Assembly (NCBI RefSeq): GCF_000835495.1 | Contig: NW_015622545.1 | Location: 1,054,001 to 1,118,000 of the forward strand | Origin: Cladophialophora immunda | Lineage: Eukaryota; Ascomycota; Eurotiomycetes; Chaetothyriales; Herpotrichiellaceae | Direction of reading: 5' to 3' | Length of the DNA: 64,000 nucleotides | Part shown: positions 21,093 to 31,133 of the stretch, one piece after another | Layout of the letters: each line of letters opens with the position of its first letter | Position numbering within the stretch: the first letter of the stretch is position 1 | The notes under the pieces: generated by a model | What the model was told of the DNA's origin: nothing | What the model saw: the letters and a program-made list of their open reading frames with translations, nothing else | Database searches by the model: none | Made by a program: the position numbers and the translations under genes

Positions 21093-24000
21093 GTGTTCAA
21101 TATGACATTGTCTACCTCGGTTAACTCCGAGGGCGACGGTGCTGCGACTTCAGTAGTTGCAAACCAACCTTCGCGATTTGAGGCATTGTTACAAAGTACG
21201 GAACTACAAAACCTACGGCATACTGCCATGCACGATACCCTCTTATTTGCCACACGTCAGCAAGGCTATTATACGAGCCAGGAGCTCGATCCCCGAAGCG
21301 ACAGGTTCGATCTGGGAGCATGGATGAGACACAAGGTTGAACAATTCGAAGCGGGTGATATCAAGAGACGGAAAACGGGTGTCATCTTCAGGGACCTGTC
21401 CGTCTCCAGGTCTGCGGCCCAGATTAAGGTGCTGGCTGCAGAAGACTGTTGATTTCAAACTGACCACACCTTTCCACCTCGCGGAACTGTCGCAGTGCCG
21501 ACGGAAGCACCGGAAAATCCTGCAGAACTTCAATGGCCTCGTCAATTGCGTCGAGATATTACTTGTCCTGGGTCGACCAGGCTCGGGATGCTCCACATTC
21601 CTCAAATTCATGTCCGCAAGCTATGGCGGTCTTGTTCTGGCCAAAGAGAGCGTGATCAAATGGCAGGGGAAGCACGCACTGCCCCAGTCTCCCTACACAC
21701 TCGGTTACGGAATGCAGGTGCCAGGCGCGTATACCAGCGCATCTGGAACGATGCCACCGCCACGGCGACCACGGTCGGCGGCAACGTGGTCATGTGGCTG
21801 ATCATCGCTTCACTCTTATACGGGACACCGTTCGGCACCCTAGCCTTTTTCGCCAAAAGCTCGCTGCTGCTCTTCGCCGTCCTCCTGAACTCGCTTCTCA
21901 CCGTCACAGAGATCAATTCGCTTTACACTCAGCGTCCCATTGTCGAGAAGCACAAGACATATGCCTTCTATCATCCGTCCACGGAAGCCCTCGCAGGCAT
22001 TGTGTCCGACATAACCATCAAAATCGCCTCGAACATCGTTTTCAACCCGATCGTTTACTTCCTCGGTGGCCTGAGGTATGAGGCCGGGCCGTATTTCATT
22101 CTCTTCATCGTCAACTTTGCCACGCTCCTTACCATGAGCTGCATATTTAGGACGGTCGCAGCAGCAAATAAGACCATAGCCCAGGCTCTTGCTATTGTAG
22201 GGGCCTTCCTGCTCGCAGTGGTCATCTACACCGGGTTTGCAATTCCACCATTGAATATGCACCCATGGTTTATTGAATCACTTGGATAAACTCTCTAAGT
22301 TTCGCATTTAAAGCGCTCATTGTGAACGAATTCCACGGAAGGGATTTTCCGTGTTCGAATGTCATTCCGGCCTACCTCGGTTTCAGCACCGGCGTCGGCG
22401 TGGTGACTGGCGACATGTTGATTAACGGTGCGCCACTTAAGTCGAGCTTCCTGCGTAAAATCGGCTATGTTTAGTAATAAGATCTCCATTTACATACATC
22501 GACCGTGAGAGAGGCTCTTCAACCGAAATCGACACCAGTGCAAGAGAAGTATGAATATGTGGAGAAGGGTAGGCGCAACGAATTGATTTCGAATAGACAT
22601 TGATGATTGACTTGATCGCCAGTGATTTAGATGCTGGACGAGACCGAATTTGCTGGAGCAGTCATTGGCACTCCCGGTCAAGGGTTGAACGTCGAGCAGC
22701 GGAAGCTCCTGAAGATCGGCGTCGAGCCCGCGGCCAAACTAACTGTTCTTCTGTTTCTGGGAGAGCCAACGTCGGGTCTTTACAGTCAGTCCTCCTGGAC
22801 GATCGTTTCCTTCCTCCGCAAGCCGTCCTGTCGACCGGATGCACCAGCCCTCGGCGACCCCCTTCGAACAGTTTAATCGTCTGCTCTTCCTCGACCAGGG
22901 AGGGTGCACTGTCTACTTTGGTGATGTCGGTCAGGATTCGTCTATGCTGCTAGACTACTTCCACAAGAATGGGGCGCGTCGGTGTGAGACCAGCCAGAAC
23001 CCGGCAGAGTATATGCTGGAGATCGCCAGAACGGGAAGAGCTTCGAATGATTAGAAGACGGACTGGCCGGCTATCTGGCAAGCCAGCTCTGAAGCTGCCG
23101 TGCTCGAAGCTAAGCTGGACCGGCTCCAGCATACTCTAGCGGAAAAACACATCGACATTCAGCAAGACAACATCGACGACACCGCTGCAATCCCTGTCTG
23201 CAACACCATTTCACCACCATCAACGCCTGGAACCCGCTCAAGGCCAGTCCGAAGCAGTCGTAAACCCGTGCACTATACCGTTGACTCTAGTGATTCCAAT
23301 TCCGAGCGCTCTCCGTCACCTACTGCGCCCCGATGGCCTTGAGACCCACTGGTTGACTCTGCCTGCGAAGACGCAACAATCCCTGCCATGCCTCTCAGCA
23401 ATCAATTCGTCACCGTAGCGACTCGAATGTTCCAACAATACTGGCGAAGACCGACCTATATTGGTAGTAAGTACGCGCTGGGCATCGCTTCTGCACGTGC
23501 GTCTTTCTTGGCCACTCTTGTCGTGCACACAATGGATGTCACTGACTACCACGCTTATAGTCTTCATTGGATTCTCCTTCTATTTACCCAGCGCGTCGAT
23601 CCAGGCGATCCAGTCGATGATGTTCTCCATCTTCATGTTGAGTGCCATCCTCATGTTGACTGCCATCTTCGCCGCCCTCGTCCAGCAAGTCATGCCTCAA
23701 TTCATTTTTCAACGCGATCTCTACGAAGTGCGGGAGCGACCGTCATAAATGCAGCACTGGTCCGTCTTCATCGTCTCCAACATCATGGTCGAGAGCCCAA
23801 ACGCCATCTCCCTCGGCATCCTCGTGTTTGCCCCCTTCGACTACCCGACTTTTGGGATCACATCATCTAAGCGACAAGAGTTGGTCTTACTTTTCTGCAT
23901 CCAATTCTTCGTCTTTGGCTCGACCTTCGCCCACATGGTCGTCGCCGCGTTGCCGGACGCGGAGACGGCCGGCCAGATTGCCACCATGCTCTTCTACCTG

Positions 24001-24398
24001 GCCTTAACGCTCAACGGCGTCTTGCTTCCCCCGAAGGCTCTCCCGGGATTCTGGATCTTCGCGTACCGCGTCAGTCCTCTAACTTACCTGGTCAACGGTG
24101 TCGCCATTGTGCTCAGCAGACGACAGGTCCAGTGCGCGGCGAACGAGCTGAGCCGTTTCAGCCCGCGCCGAACATGACTTGTGGCGAGTACATGGTGCCG
24201 TACCTCCAGGCCGCAGGACCATCGGCAGGAACCCTGATTCACCCCGAGGCGTCCCGAGACTGCGAATATTGCCCGTTGCAATTGACCGATCAGTTTCTGA
24301 CGGCGAGGAATGCCCATGCAGAAGATGACTGGCAGGACTTCGGCATCGTTTGGGCGTTCATCGGATTCAACGTCCACTTTAGCCGCAGTCTTCTTCCA
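21093..24398 (+). pseudogene. PDR-type (ABCG) multidrug ABC transporter, deleted and frameshifted
   Basis: The order is that of a fungal full-size PDR transporter. N-terminal DLGAWMRHKVEQFEAG; NBD1 Walker A GRPGSGCSTFLK (21571-21606); a deletion fuses near 21730 to TMD1 (ARRVYQRIWNDATATATTVG, QRPIVEKHKTYAFYHPSTEA, ALIVNEFHGRDF). A second deletion removes the NBD2 Walker A; the frame resumes at TGVGVVTGDMLINGAPLKSS and hits three consecutive stops (22472-22480) where the family has QQQ. NBD2 continues LNVEQRKLL and [17 protein letters not shown], with the Walker B Asp changed to Gly and the D-loop Asp to Tyr. TMD2 (23388-24170) and the terminal DWQDFGIVWAFIGFN are recognisable. Both ATP sites are destroyed. 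Confidence 0.93.
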
Positions 24399-24597
24399 TG
24401 GCGAACACGGGAGCCCCTCAGATCCTTCCGAGGGTCTCCCACACGCGTGACGGGTAAAGAGACTTTCGCCGCTATTGTCAAGCTTTGTCGCTCGCGGTAT
24501 ATCACCCAGCAGGGTGGAATGGATTGATGCCAATATCAAGAGCAGTGCAGCTGTGATACCGGCGGTCCTGAGACGCACGGCCCCAACACCTCCAATG

Positions 24598-25010
24598 GCA
24601 GATTACAGCGCGATTCCAGACTTCGACTCGTTGCCTAAGGTTGAAGGACTCCCACAAGACTGTGCCCTTGGGCCTCTTCGACCGGGATGGGAAGAAAGAC
24701 CGGCTCGGATGTCTCAACTTCTTGACTCAGGACGTGGTGCGCGAGGCACTACGAGAAGTCCGCGACGGTGTATGGGGGCGTTGAACTGGGGGATTGGGGC
24801 AATCAAGAAGCCCGGGTTCGGGCGGAAGGGGTTGAAGCATACGATCATCAATTTCAAAAAGGGGCCGCAAACATGTGGAAGTTCGGCACCCACGCCATAT
24901 CCGTCCGAGATCTCGAGCAGGTAGCCGAGTATCAGGGGACGCGGTTGAAGCGCGGTGACATCCTGATCACCACAACCGGCTTCACCGAGGACCTGGCAGC
25001 CGAGCGCGAC
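24598..25010 (+). pseudogene. Cyclase-family (PF04199-like) protein, N-terminal part
   Basis: ATG at 24598 starts MADYSAIPDFDSLPKVEGLP, then, with one-base shifts, LFDRDGKKDRLGCLNFLTQD, VVREALREV, LNWGIGAIKKPGFGRKGLKH and, after an internal deletion, FGTHAISVRDLEQVAEYQGT, LKRGDILITTTGFTEDL. This follows fungal cyclase-family proteins (related to kynurenine formamidase). The metal-binding H-x-GTH-x-D stretch belongs to the deleted middle; FGTHAIS is the later conserved motif. The C-terminus reappears at 26262 after foreign sequence. Confidence 0.8.
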
Positions 25011-26260
25011 GTGGACTGCAGATGCCAGTCAACGAGAGCGCGCTCCATCGGACTTGCCACTCCACAGCCCGGGGCCGGCGCTGCCATTGCGAGCACGTTC
25101 GGACTCGTCCAGATCACAGATGGTCATAGTTCCGCTGGTCCAGGGAGGTTAGAAGGCCATCAGATACCCAGCATTGTAACTTGGCCTCATTCGCCTCTTC
25201 ACTTCGATGCAAAAGAAGCCATGATTCCTGGAGCTGACACTGTTGCTAAGCATACGATACTACTCAGCGCCCGCCGGCCTGTCGAAAGAGGAGGTGCAAG
25301 GGAGAATAATGGATCTTTGAAGAACTTTGACAAAGTGCGCACCCGTTCCTCGGTCCAGTCCAGACGAGATGTCCTCCGCTCAGCTTCACCGACGCCCCTT
25401 GGGTCGTCATCCTACAAGGCGAACCACCACAGCCTGCCCAGGCTGAAGAAGTCCGCCTCGGATGGCTGCCGCCTGTACATGCTGCTCTGGGCTGCTGCTC
25501 CGCCCCAACTCCCGTCTGCGTCCCCAAGGCCGTTTCGATTCCATCTCCCGCACGACAGCCGCGTCCCTCGCACAGGCGTACCACTGGCCCTCGGCACCCG
25601 TCCAGGAGCACACGAAGCGGTCTACCTTCCGACAGCGAAGGTGCAGTTCCCTTTCAGAGAACCCATCACAAGGTAAGTCACGCTTCTATAAAACGATCCC
25701 CAGGTTCCATTTCTGCCTTGTTTTAATCACGAGCCGTGATCCCCTGGCGAAGCACAAAGACTCGACCGAGTTGATCGCCCATAAAGACCGTGTGGGCATT
25801 ACCTGCACAATGTATGTCTTACTCCTCGGGTGGAACGAGCTAACAGTTGCCCGACCTATCGTGCCAGTTTCCACCTCATCGAACTGATCGCCCTCAACAA
25901 TAAACAGCACGCGCCAGGCGCCGACCCGCCCTTTCGCCTGAGATATCAGCTTCCATGATCGGCTCATAGTTACTCACGCTGCTGGAAATTCACTAGGTGC
26001 GCTAGAGATTTTCATCCGAGCTCGAATCTGCACAATTTGGATCGCTTTCAATTCCTGGGAAAGTCAACCGGAGCGCGCTCTGCCCGTTTGCTTCCGGAAC
26101 TTGTGCTTACGGTAATAACGCAGCCTTGGAGCTGGACACTGGACCGTTGGATTCCAACGACGTTTTGAGGTTGAACGCCGACACCAATCGACACCAAACA
26201 TGCGCCCGACGAGGAAGAGGAAGAGGAGTCTAAGGACGACAGACCGGGCGGCCACGATGA
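25011..26260 (+). other. foreign insert between the two cyclase parts, with an intron-bearing fragment
   Basis: About 1.2 kb without cyclase similarity. At 25700-25950 a coherent frame STELIAHKDRVGIT is joined across a textbook intron (GTATGT at about 25811, GCTAAC, CAG at about 25868) to FHLIELIALNNKQHAPGADP, ending in a TGA. The parent gene is not recognised. 25260-25680 holds Pro/Arg-rich open frames of no clear origin. The insert looks like one or more gene pieces rather than a transposon, as no terminal repeats or target duplication were seen. Confidence 0.45.
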
Positions 26261-26261
26261 C

Positions 26262-26387
26262 GACGGCGACGAGGCCCTCGGCGAACATTGCAAGAAATTC
26301 GGCCGCTACGAGTTCCTCCTGACCAGCGTACCCCCGAACGTGCCCGGCAGAGTCGGAAGCCCACCGAACGCTCTCGCGATCTTCTAG
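26262..26387 (+). pseudogene. Cyclase-family protein, C-terminal part
   Basis: The frame ending at TAG 26385-26387 reads EHCKKFGRYEFLLTSVPPNV then GRVGSPPNALAIF. Fungal cyclase-family proteins end with (F/Y)xFLLTSxPLNVPGGVGSPPNAxAIx, so this is the natural C-terminus of the relic that begins at 24598. The two parts are in the same orientation and order. Confidence 0.85.
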
Positions 26388-26446
26388 GCAAATGATCACA
26401 CAGCAATTACGGAGAAGGATGCATAGGTAGAAGAGGTCAGTCCAGA

Positions 26447-26518
26447 AGGTTATAGGAGTTCAGACAGTCGATGGCACATCCTACCATGCTCCCAAGGTCG
26501 TCTTTGCAACAGGTATGA
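26447..26518 (+). pseudogene. FAD-dependent oxidoreductase (DAO family) fragment
   Basis: About 22 codons read VIGVQTVDGTSYHAPKVVFA followed by TG. The phrase G(V/I)xTxDGxxYxAxxVVxATG is the second FAD-contact strand of sarcosine/amine oxidase-type DAO proteins, where ATG closes the flavin site. Nothing else of the enzyme is seen; on both sides the sequence is unrelated. Confidence 0.5.
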
Positions 26519-26818
26519 ACGGTCGATCGACGCGAATCGGCACATTTGCCCTGAAACGTCTTACCTCTTGGAAGGGACAGGGTGTCTGCTTCGGGGCTCG
26601 CTGTATATCTCTGTCGCGGACACATGCTCAATAACATGTCCGCAAACGAGGCCGCATCTCTCATCGCCTTCACAGTTGAACGCGACTTCATCAATGGCAA
26701 AAGAGCCAATCGTCCAGGGCACGCAGCACTTGCAACCGCGAAGAGTCTCTGCAGCCGTATAACGTTCCTAGGCCTCGTCTCTATGAAGCCGCAAACCCAA
26801 TACACACCCGTGACGAAA

Positions 26819-26989
26819 ATGCCAACCGCAACCGCCAGAGTTGGCGACAAGGTCATCGCCTCCTCGTCCAGCTACCAAACCGTCGAGGGCAACGTGTACT
26901 TCCCGCTGTCGACGCTGGCTGACCCGTCGATGCTGGCGTCGCCCACCACGCACTCGCCTTGCCCTTCTACAGGCAAGGTGAACTATTAA
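26819..26989 (+). pseudogene. DUF427 protein, N-terminal part
   Basis: ATG at 26819 opens MPTATARVGDKVIASSSSYQ, TVEGNVYFPLSTL, and THSPCPSTGKVNY before a TAA at 26987. DUF427 proteins read A..(N/G)G.V.A.S..(Y/T)..VEGN.YFP...., THT.CPWKG.A.YY, so fold order and spacing agree. The conserved CPWKG has become CPSTG. The usual next segment (DAAWYYPxP) is replaced by unrelated DNA, and the end of the protein reappears at 27420. Confidence 0.75.
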
Positions 26990-27020
26990 ATCTCAAGATG
27001 GTTCCCCTGAAGATGATTTC

Positions 27021-27383
27021 TTGAGACCAGGACAATGGGTGTCGAAGACCCCTGGAATCACAAAGCTAATCATCATCAGCCCGCACAAAGCCAACACTTT
27101 TTTCCATGCGATTCCAGAGTCGAAAGACAAGCCAGTTACGTCGAAAGGGACTACCCTACATCTATATCAAGCCCGAACGTCACGAGGGATGGTTTCCTTT
27201 GATACATTAGATATATACAAGTTTCCAGGAAAGAACACCCCCGAGAGGATCGAACCACAAGCCATTGCTCTACTCGGTCTCTTTACAGGCCAGCTGTACT
27301 TCTCTTCATTCGAGCACTACAGAGAGTTTTGTGCACTCGTCGGTCTCTTTGACGGAGAACGACCACTGGTCCGCAAGCGGTAG
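27021..27383 (+). pseudogene. unrelated coding fragment inside DUF427
   Basis: A 120-codon frame reads FDTLDIYKFPGKNTPERIEP, QAIALLGLFTGQLYFSSFEH and YREFCALVGLFDGERPLV, ending in TAG. The sequence looks like a helical C-terminal segment of a very large fungal protein (the LLxLFxGQLYF..F..Y...C..LGL pattern), but I cannot name it with confidence. It lies exactly between the two halves of DUF427. Confidence 0.45.
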
Positions 27384-27419
27384 GTCGCAACCGAAAATTT
27401 TGTTTCGCCTGCTTGCAGA

Positions 27420-27476
27420 AAATCGAGCGGCTGGACGGAGTGCACCGCGCACATTAAGGACCACGTCGCGTTTTGT
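27420..27476 (+). pseudogene. DUF427 protein, C-terminal part
   Basis: The frame KSSGWTECTAHIKDHVAFCK matches the DUF427 segment (Y)PxP...A..IKDHVAFYK, which closes the domain. A GTAAGT follows immediately and may be a splice donor. The fragment is short but placed as expected after the N-terminal half at 26819. Confidence 0.6.
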
Positions 27477-27837
27477 AAGTCATCACCATCACCTTTGTTC
27501 TTTGTGCTCCTCACCGACGTATGTCATGTGGGAGACAAGGATCGATTTCGACTGCGTGGGCTAGGGGGGCGGGACAACTGGACTAGCAGGAAATGCTCGA
27601 AACCACAGAAACATCCCATCACCTCTCTGCCAGCCTTCGTGGTGTTGTACACCGAGACCAGCATGCTCCACGAATCATACAACCTCATGGCGAGGAATAT
27701 CACCAGATCTGGCGGGTACGAGCCAGCACTATTGCTTGGTTTTGTCTCCGATTGCTGCTCTGCATCTAGGACTAAGTCAATACCCATATTGGTAGTCAAC
27801 AGTCAAGGTAGGTTGGCTTTGTGTCACTCTATCACTG

Positions 27838-27890
27838 CCTTGCCGACACTGTCACAGCCTTGCCGACACTGTCACTACCTTGTCCGGCAC
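27838..27890 (+). repeat. 18-bp triplication
   Basis: Three copies of cttgccgacactgtcac in a row, in the leader region of the next gene. Confidence 0.8.
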
Positions 27891-27912
27891 TGCCTTTGGG
27901 CGCGTCTGAACC

Positions 27913-27922
27913 CCATAAAAGG
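27913..27922 (+). promoter_or_regulatory. possible TATA element
   Basis: CATAAAAGG about 100 bp upstream of the ATG at 28019, in a stretch otherwise free of AT runs. Inference from position and sequence only. Confidence 0.3.
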
Positions 27923-28018
27923 TTCAAACATTTCTTCCATGGTTGTCTTTCTTCATCATTCGCACTCATCATAGTTTACCCTACCAGTTCCAACTGGCTG
28001 CGAGCACCCTTGACTAGA

Positions 28019-29071
28019 ATGACGTCCCCCTTGGTCCCGCACTTCGTTCCCCACTACCAGCCCTCGAGCCTGCCTCCAGCGCCAATGTTGCCGCCAGCAC
28101 CGGTTCCAGGCAACCTAGACCAGCTCAAGACATACGTTGAGGGTATGAAAGCTGGTGAGTGTGGGCCTCAAATGGACGAAGATGTCGAATTCAACGTTTC
28201 CGTTCATGATTGGGACAAGTTGTGTAAGCAATACGACATTGAGGAGCGAGTCTACCGATACACCTACGATGCCTCCAAGTCGATTCTTACCCTCCACGGG
28301 CCCCCGTCGCCGGCGCATGAGATCATCGTCGAATTTCTCAGACACAGTCTCTTTCGAAATATCGACTATAGGCCGACGGTTCGAATCGCCACTGGTACGG
28401 AACTTATTGCTACAGAGGGAGAATACTCCTGGTCGAGGAAAGTACCTGATTTAGTGATTCTTGAAATGGACCCCCAAAAAGGCTGGATGTTCAAAATGAC
28501 GTTCGAAATTGGCGTTTCTCAGACGTACCAGAAGTTGAAAGAGAATGTGGAGTTGATATTGAAGGGCACAGGCTCAGTGGCTCAATGTATCCTGGTGAAG
28601 TTGACCGAGACACCAGAGTATAGGTGCCCGCTATCTACGGAGGCAAGAGCTGAGAAGGCTTGGAAAGCACCGCGCACAATCGAGGAAGACGAGTTTGAGG
28701 GTAAAGGGTATGGGCCTATTCGCTTCCAAGGTCAGCAATGGGTGGGCAACATCTCGGAAATCTTCTGGGAGGCATGGAAATTAGACGCTGCCACCAACGA
28801 AATCCAATTAGACGGGGAGCGACAAATCATCCACCCGGCATCTCCGTCTATGCCTCGACCGGATATCCCACTTGGCCTGGCCCTCTCTGACCTCAAGCCG
28901 GAAGACTCGATAAAGTTAAACTGGGATTTCTTTGAAGCGGCCTTTAAGGCGATCATGACCAATTTGGCCAGACATCGATACAGCGAATGGTACCACAAAA
29001 CGGAGGGTGATAATCTGAAGGACAAGGACAAGGACTACGAGGAAGAGGATGAGGATGAGGAAGAGGATTAG
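28019..29071 (+). CDS. PD-(D/E)XK nuclease-fold-like protein
   Basis: A 350-codon intact frame (MTSPLVPHFVPHYQPSS...). The upstream frame is open for another 200 bp, but the ATG at 28019 starts a Pro-rich leader and is preferred. The core (about residues 85-210) has ILTLHGPPSPAHEIIVEFLR, TELIATEGEYSWSRKVPDLV, a strand ending FEIGVSQTYQKLKENVELIL, then VAQCILVKLTETPEY. The order PD, (15-20 residues), E-I-G, helix, IL(V) is that of Uma2/DUF820-type restriction-endonuclease-fold proteins that spread widely in fungi, with Asp of PDLV and Glu of FEIG as candidate metal ligands. The C-terminus is very acidic (KDKDKDYEEEDEDEEED). It has no visible lesion, unlike everything before it. Function is inferred from fold only. 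Confidence 0.75.
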   Translation: MTSPLVPHFVPHYQPSSLPPAPMLPPAPVPGNLDQLKTYVEGMKAGECGPQMDEDVEFNVSVHDWDKLCKQYDIEERVYRYTYDASKSILTLHGPPSPAHEIIVEFLRHSLFRNIDYRPTVRIATGTELIATEGEYSWSRKVPDLVILEMDPQKGWMFKMTFEIGVSQTYQKLKENVELILKGTGSVAQCILVKLTETPEYRCPLSTEARAEKAWKAPRTIEEDEFEGKGYGPIRFQGQQWVGNISEIFWEAWKLDAATNEIQLDGERQIIHPASPSMPRPDIPLGLALSDLKPEDSIKLNWDFFEAAFKAIMTNLARHRYSEWYHKTEGDNLKDKDKDYEEEDEDEEED

Positions 29072-29651
29072 GAGGATCAACATGGTAAGAAGAAATGACG
29101 GATGAAGTGGCGGATGGGATGAATTCGTCTCAGACCCCCTCCCCGGGGAGGAGGATGGAGGTCGATTCTCGAGAGGCGGGGACGACGGGGATTCGCGGCC
29201 GATCAACTCCTTCCGCCGTGGGCCTTCGTGGGAGGTGGGTAGAAGGCGGACATCATTGCTCGCTCGCCACACGAGTTGGAATGGGATACGAAAGAATAAA
29301 CGTTACCGACAATTCTCACCGAAGCCAACTTGGGCGCGAGCGCGACTAATGTTCGAGATGATTGTGAAGAAGATAGATAGGACAGGCTCGATAGAAGAGA
29401 ACTTGGTCAATGACACAGTCTACACCATTCCGATATTCCCAAACCGTTCTTGCTTTCCCCCTGAGCAGATTTCCCAAGAACCTGTCCAGCAGGCTTCGTA
29501 GCACGAACCCAAGACCGAGCCGCCCATTTCCTACGCTCGTACCATGATCGTCCCCTAGGTTGTCAGCCATCTCTCCGTGGGCTCACCGAGTCATGCACAA
29601 TACTCATCCATTCCCTCCTGGATTAGCTTGCCTAGCTAGCCAGACAGCATC
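29072..29651. other. intergenic region between convergent genes
   Basis: Separates the stop codons of the nuclease-like gene (plus) and the F-box gene (minus). I see no gene or repeat in it. Confidence 0.6.
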
Positions 29652-31133
29652 TCAAAGCGGCTCGTATTCAGGATGTCGTTCGAGATCACACACGTGGAAA
29701 TCCCATAGATCATTACGACTGCGGCTCTTCATACACTTAGGATCGATCTGATGTTCTGTGATCGTGAATGCCCCGTCGTCGCTAGTCCGAACGGCCGATA
29801 CACATCGCATTCTCTTATCGATCCTCTCGGTGTAGGTGATGGACCGGCAGGGCAGATTCGTCATCAGCATGCCCAGATGGCTCTTGACTCCCTCTTCCTG
29901 CACATGAACCGGAAGAATCACACCGTTGGAAGAATTGGGATCAAAGTTGTAATCTCGGTCGATCTCAATGTGGCGTGGACACGTGAAGTTTGGTTCCGCC
30001 GCGACGCGCGGGAGGTCTTGGGCCAGGTCACTCAGGGATACCCGGCTATTGAGCCGCAGCGTTTCGAGCCCCGCGGGAAATCGGAAGAAATAGTCGACGG
30101 GGCACCGGCAGTGACTGGAGAAGCTCAGTTCTTGGAGTCCGGTCAGCCGCGTAAAATCATACGGGCGAGACCCATCCGCCCCCCAGATATCATAGGTGGC
30201 CGCGCCATGCACCTTCAGCGTCCGCAGTTGGGGTTGGTGCCGTGTCAGCGCTTCGAGGACTTTTTTGAGGCTCTCGGCTCGGACGTCGTGGGGATTTTGA
30301 CTCACCGCCACCACGAGGCTCTCGAGCGCTTTTGGCAAGTGGAGGAGGGCGGACACGGTCGTCGGGCTCGTTTCGGACGTGAACCCGCGCGTCGGATCCA
30401 GGTCACCACTCACCAAGAGCGTCAGATGCTTCAACGGGGTGGATTGGACGGGTGGCAGGGGAAATCGACGCGTCTGGCGGATCGTGGGGAACGACACCTT
30501 CAAGCTGGTGAGGTTTGGCGCCCGCAGGATGGGCGTAATCTCAATCGTGTTGGCTTGCAGGGATATCAATGTACATTCCCGCAACTCGGTGAAGGCCCCC
30601 GTGCCGCCGAGCAAAGCCTTTTCCAGTTCCTCGAAGACACTGGACTCTTGCAGATCAACATGCTCGAGTGGTCGCAGGATGCCATCCACATCGGCCAGCT
30701 TCGTGTTCGCACAGACGTGGATCGCCTGGAGCTTCCGGAATTCGGGGATCAACGAGATCATCTTTTCTTGGCCAGGGTTGGTGCCGCGGCCGGAGGTGGT
30801 CTCATCGGCCCTGCCGGACGACCTCAGAGGGTGAATAATTATGGTCCTCACAAGGTCATGTTGGTGTGGGTGCCTTCTGAAACTGTCGGCTTGTTCTCCT
30901 GCAAATTCGGGGTGGATAATGTCCAGGACCTTGAAAAAGGTCCGGTCGCATAGGTCCCACAGCCGTCTGCATGTCTGGCGAAGTGATCCGACGTCCTTTG
31001 GATGCCCGTCTTTGTCTTCCAGTAGCTCGATGACTTGTACCCATATTTCATCGGGAAGCCCGAGCGTTGTTTTGATTGGAGGTGGAACCATAATCCTGAG
31101 TTGTTTTTCGTCTTCACTTTGACGTTGTGCCAT
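29652..31133 (-). CDS. F-box domain protein with leucine-rich C-terminal region
   Basis: A single 493-codon frame without introns. Residues 22-70 form an F-box: LGLPDEIWVQVIELLEDKDG, then VGSLRQTCRRLWDLCDRTFF, the Skp1-binding helix bundle of fungal F-box proteins. The rest shows spaced leucine-rich strands (LRECTLISLQ, LKHLTLLVSG, LRTLKVHG, LQELSFSS, LETLRLNS), suggesting an LRR-like substrate-recognition domain. It probably acts in an SCF ubiquitin ligase; the substrate is unknown. The start at 31133 gives a hydrophilic leader MAQRQSEDEKQ; Met15 is an alternative. No damage is seen. Confidence 0.85.
   Translation of the reverse strand: MAQRQSEDEKQLRIMVPPPIKTTLGLPDEIWVQVIELLEDKDGHPKDVGSLRQTCRRLWDLCDRTFFKVLDIIHPEFAGEQADSFRRHPHQHDLVRTIIIHPLRSSGRADETTSGRGTNPGQEKMISLIPEFRKLQAIHVCANTKLADVDGILRPLEHVDLQESSVFEELEKALLGGTGAFTELRECTLISLQANTIEITPILRAPNLTSLKVSFPTIRQTRRFPLPPVQSTPLKHLTLLVSGDLDPTRGFTSETSPTTVSALLHLPKALESLVVAVSQNPHDVRAESLKKVLEALTRHQPQLRTLKVHGAATYDIWGADGSRPYDFTRLTGLQELSFSSHCRCPVDYFFRFPAGLETLRLNSRVSLSDLAQDLPRVAAEPNFTCPRHIEIDRDYNFDPNSSNGVILPVHVQEEGVKSHLGMLMTNLPCRSITYTERIDKRMRCVSAVRTSDDGAFTITEHQIDPKCMKSRSRNDLWDFHVCDLERHPEYEPL

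Noticed and set aside
1..27500. The fragment mosaic as a simple assembly chimera
   Set aside because: Fragments are joined at many points with coherent RIP-like lesions, target duplications and introns; one or two misjoins could not explain this. It still needs long-read confirmation.
29751..30953. 400-codon open frame on the plus strand
   Set aside because: It lies antisense to the F-box gene in a codon-bias shadow; composition is Arg/Gly-rich with no domain.
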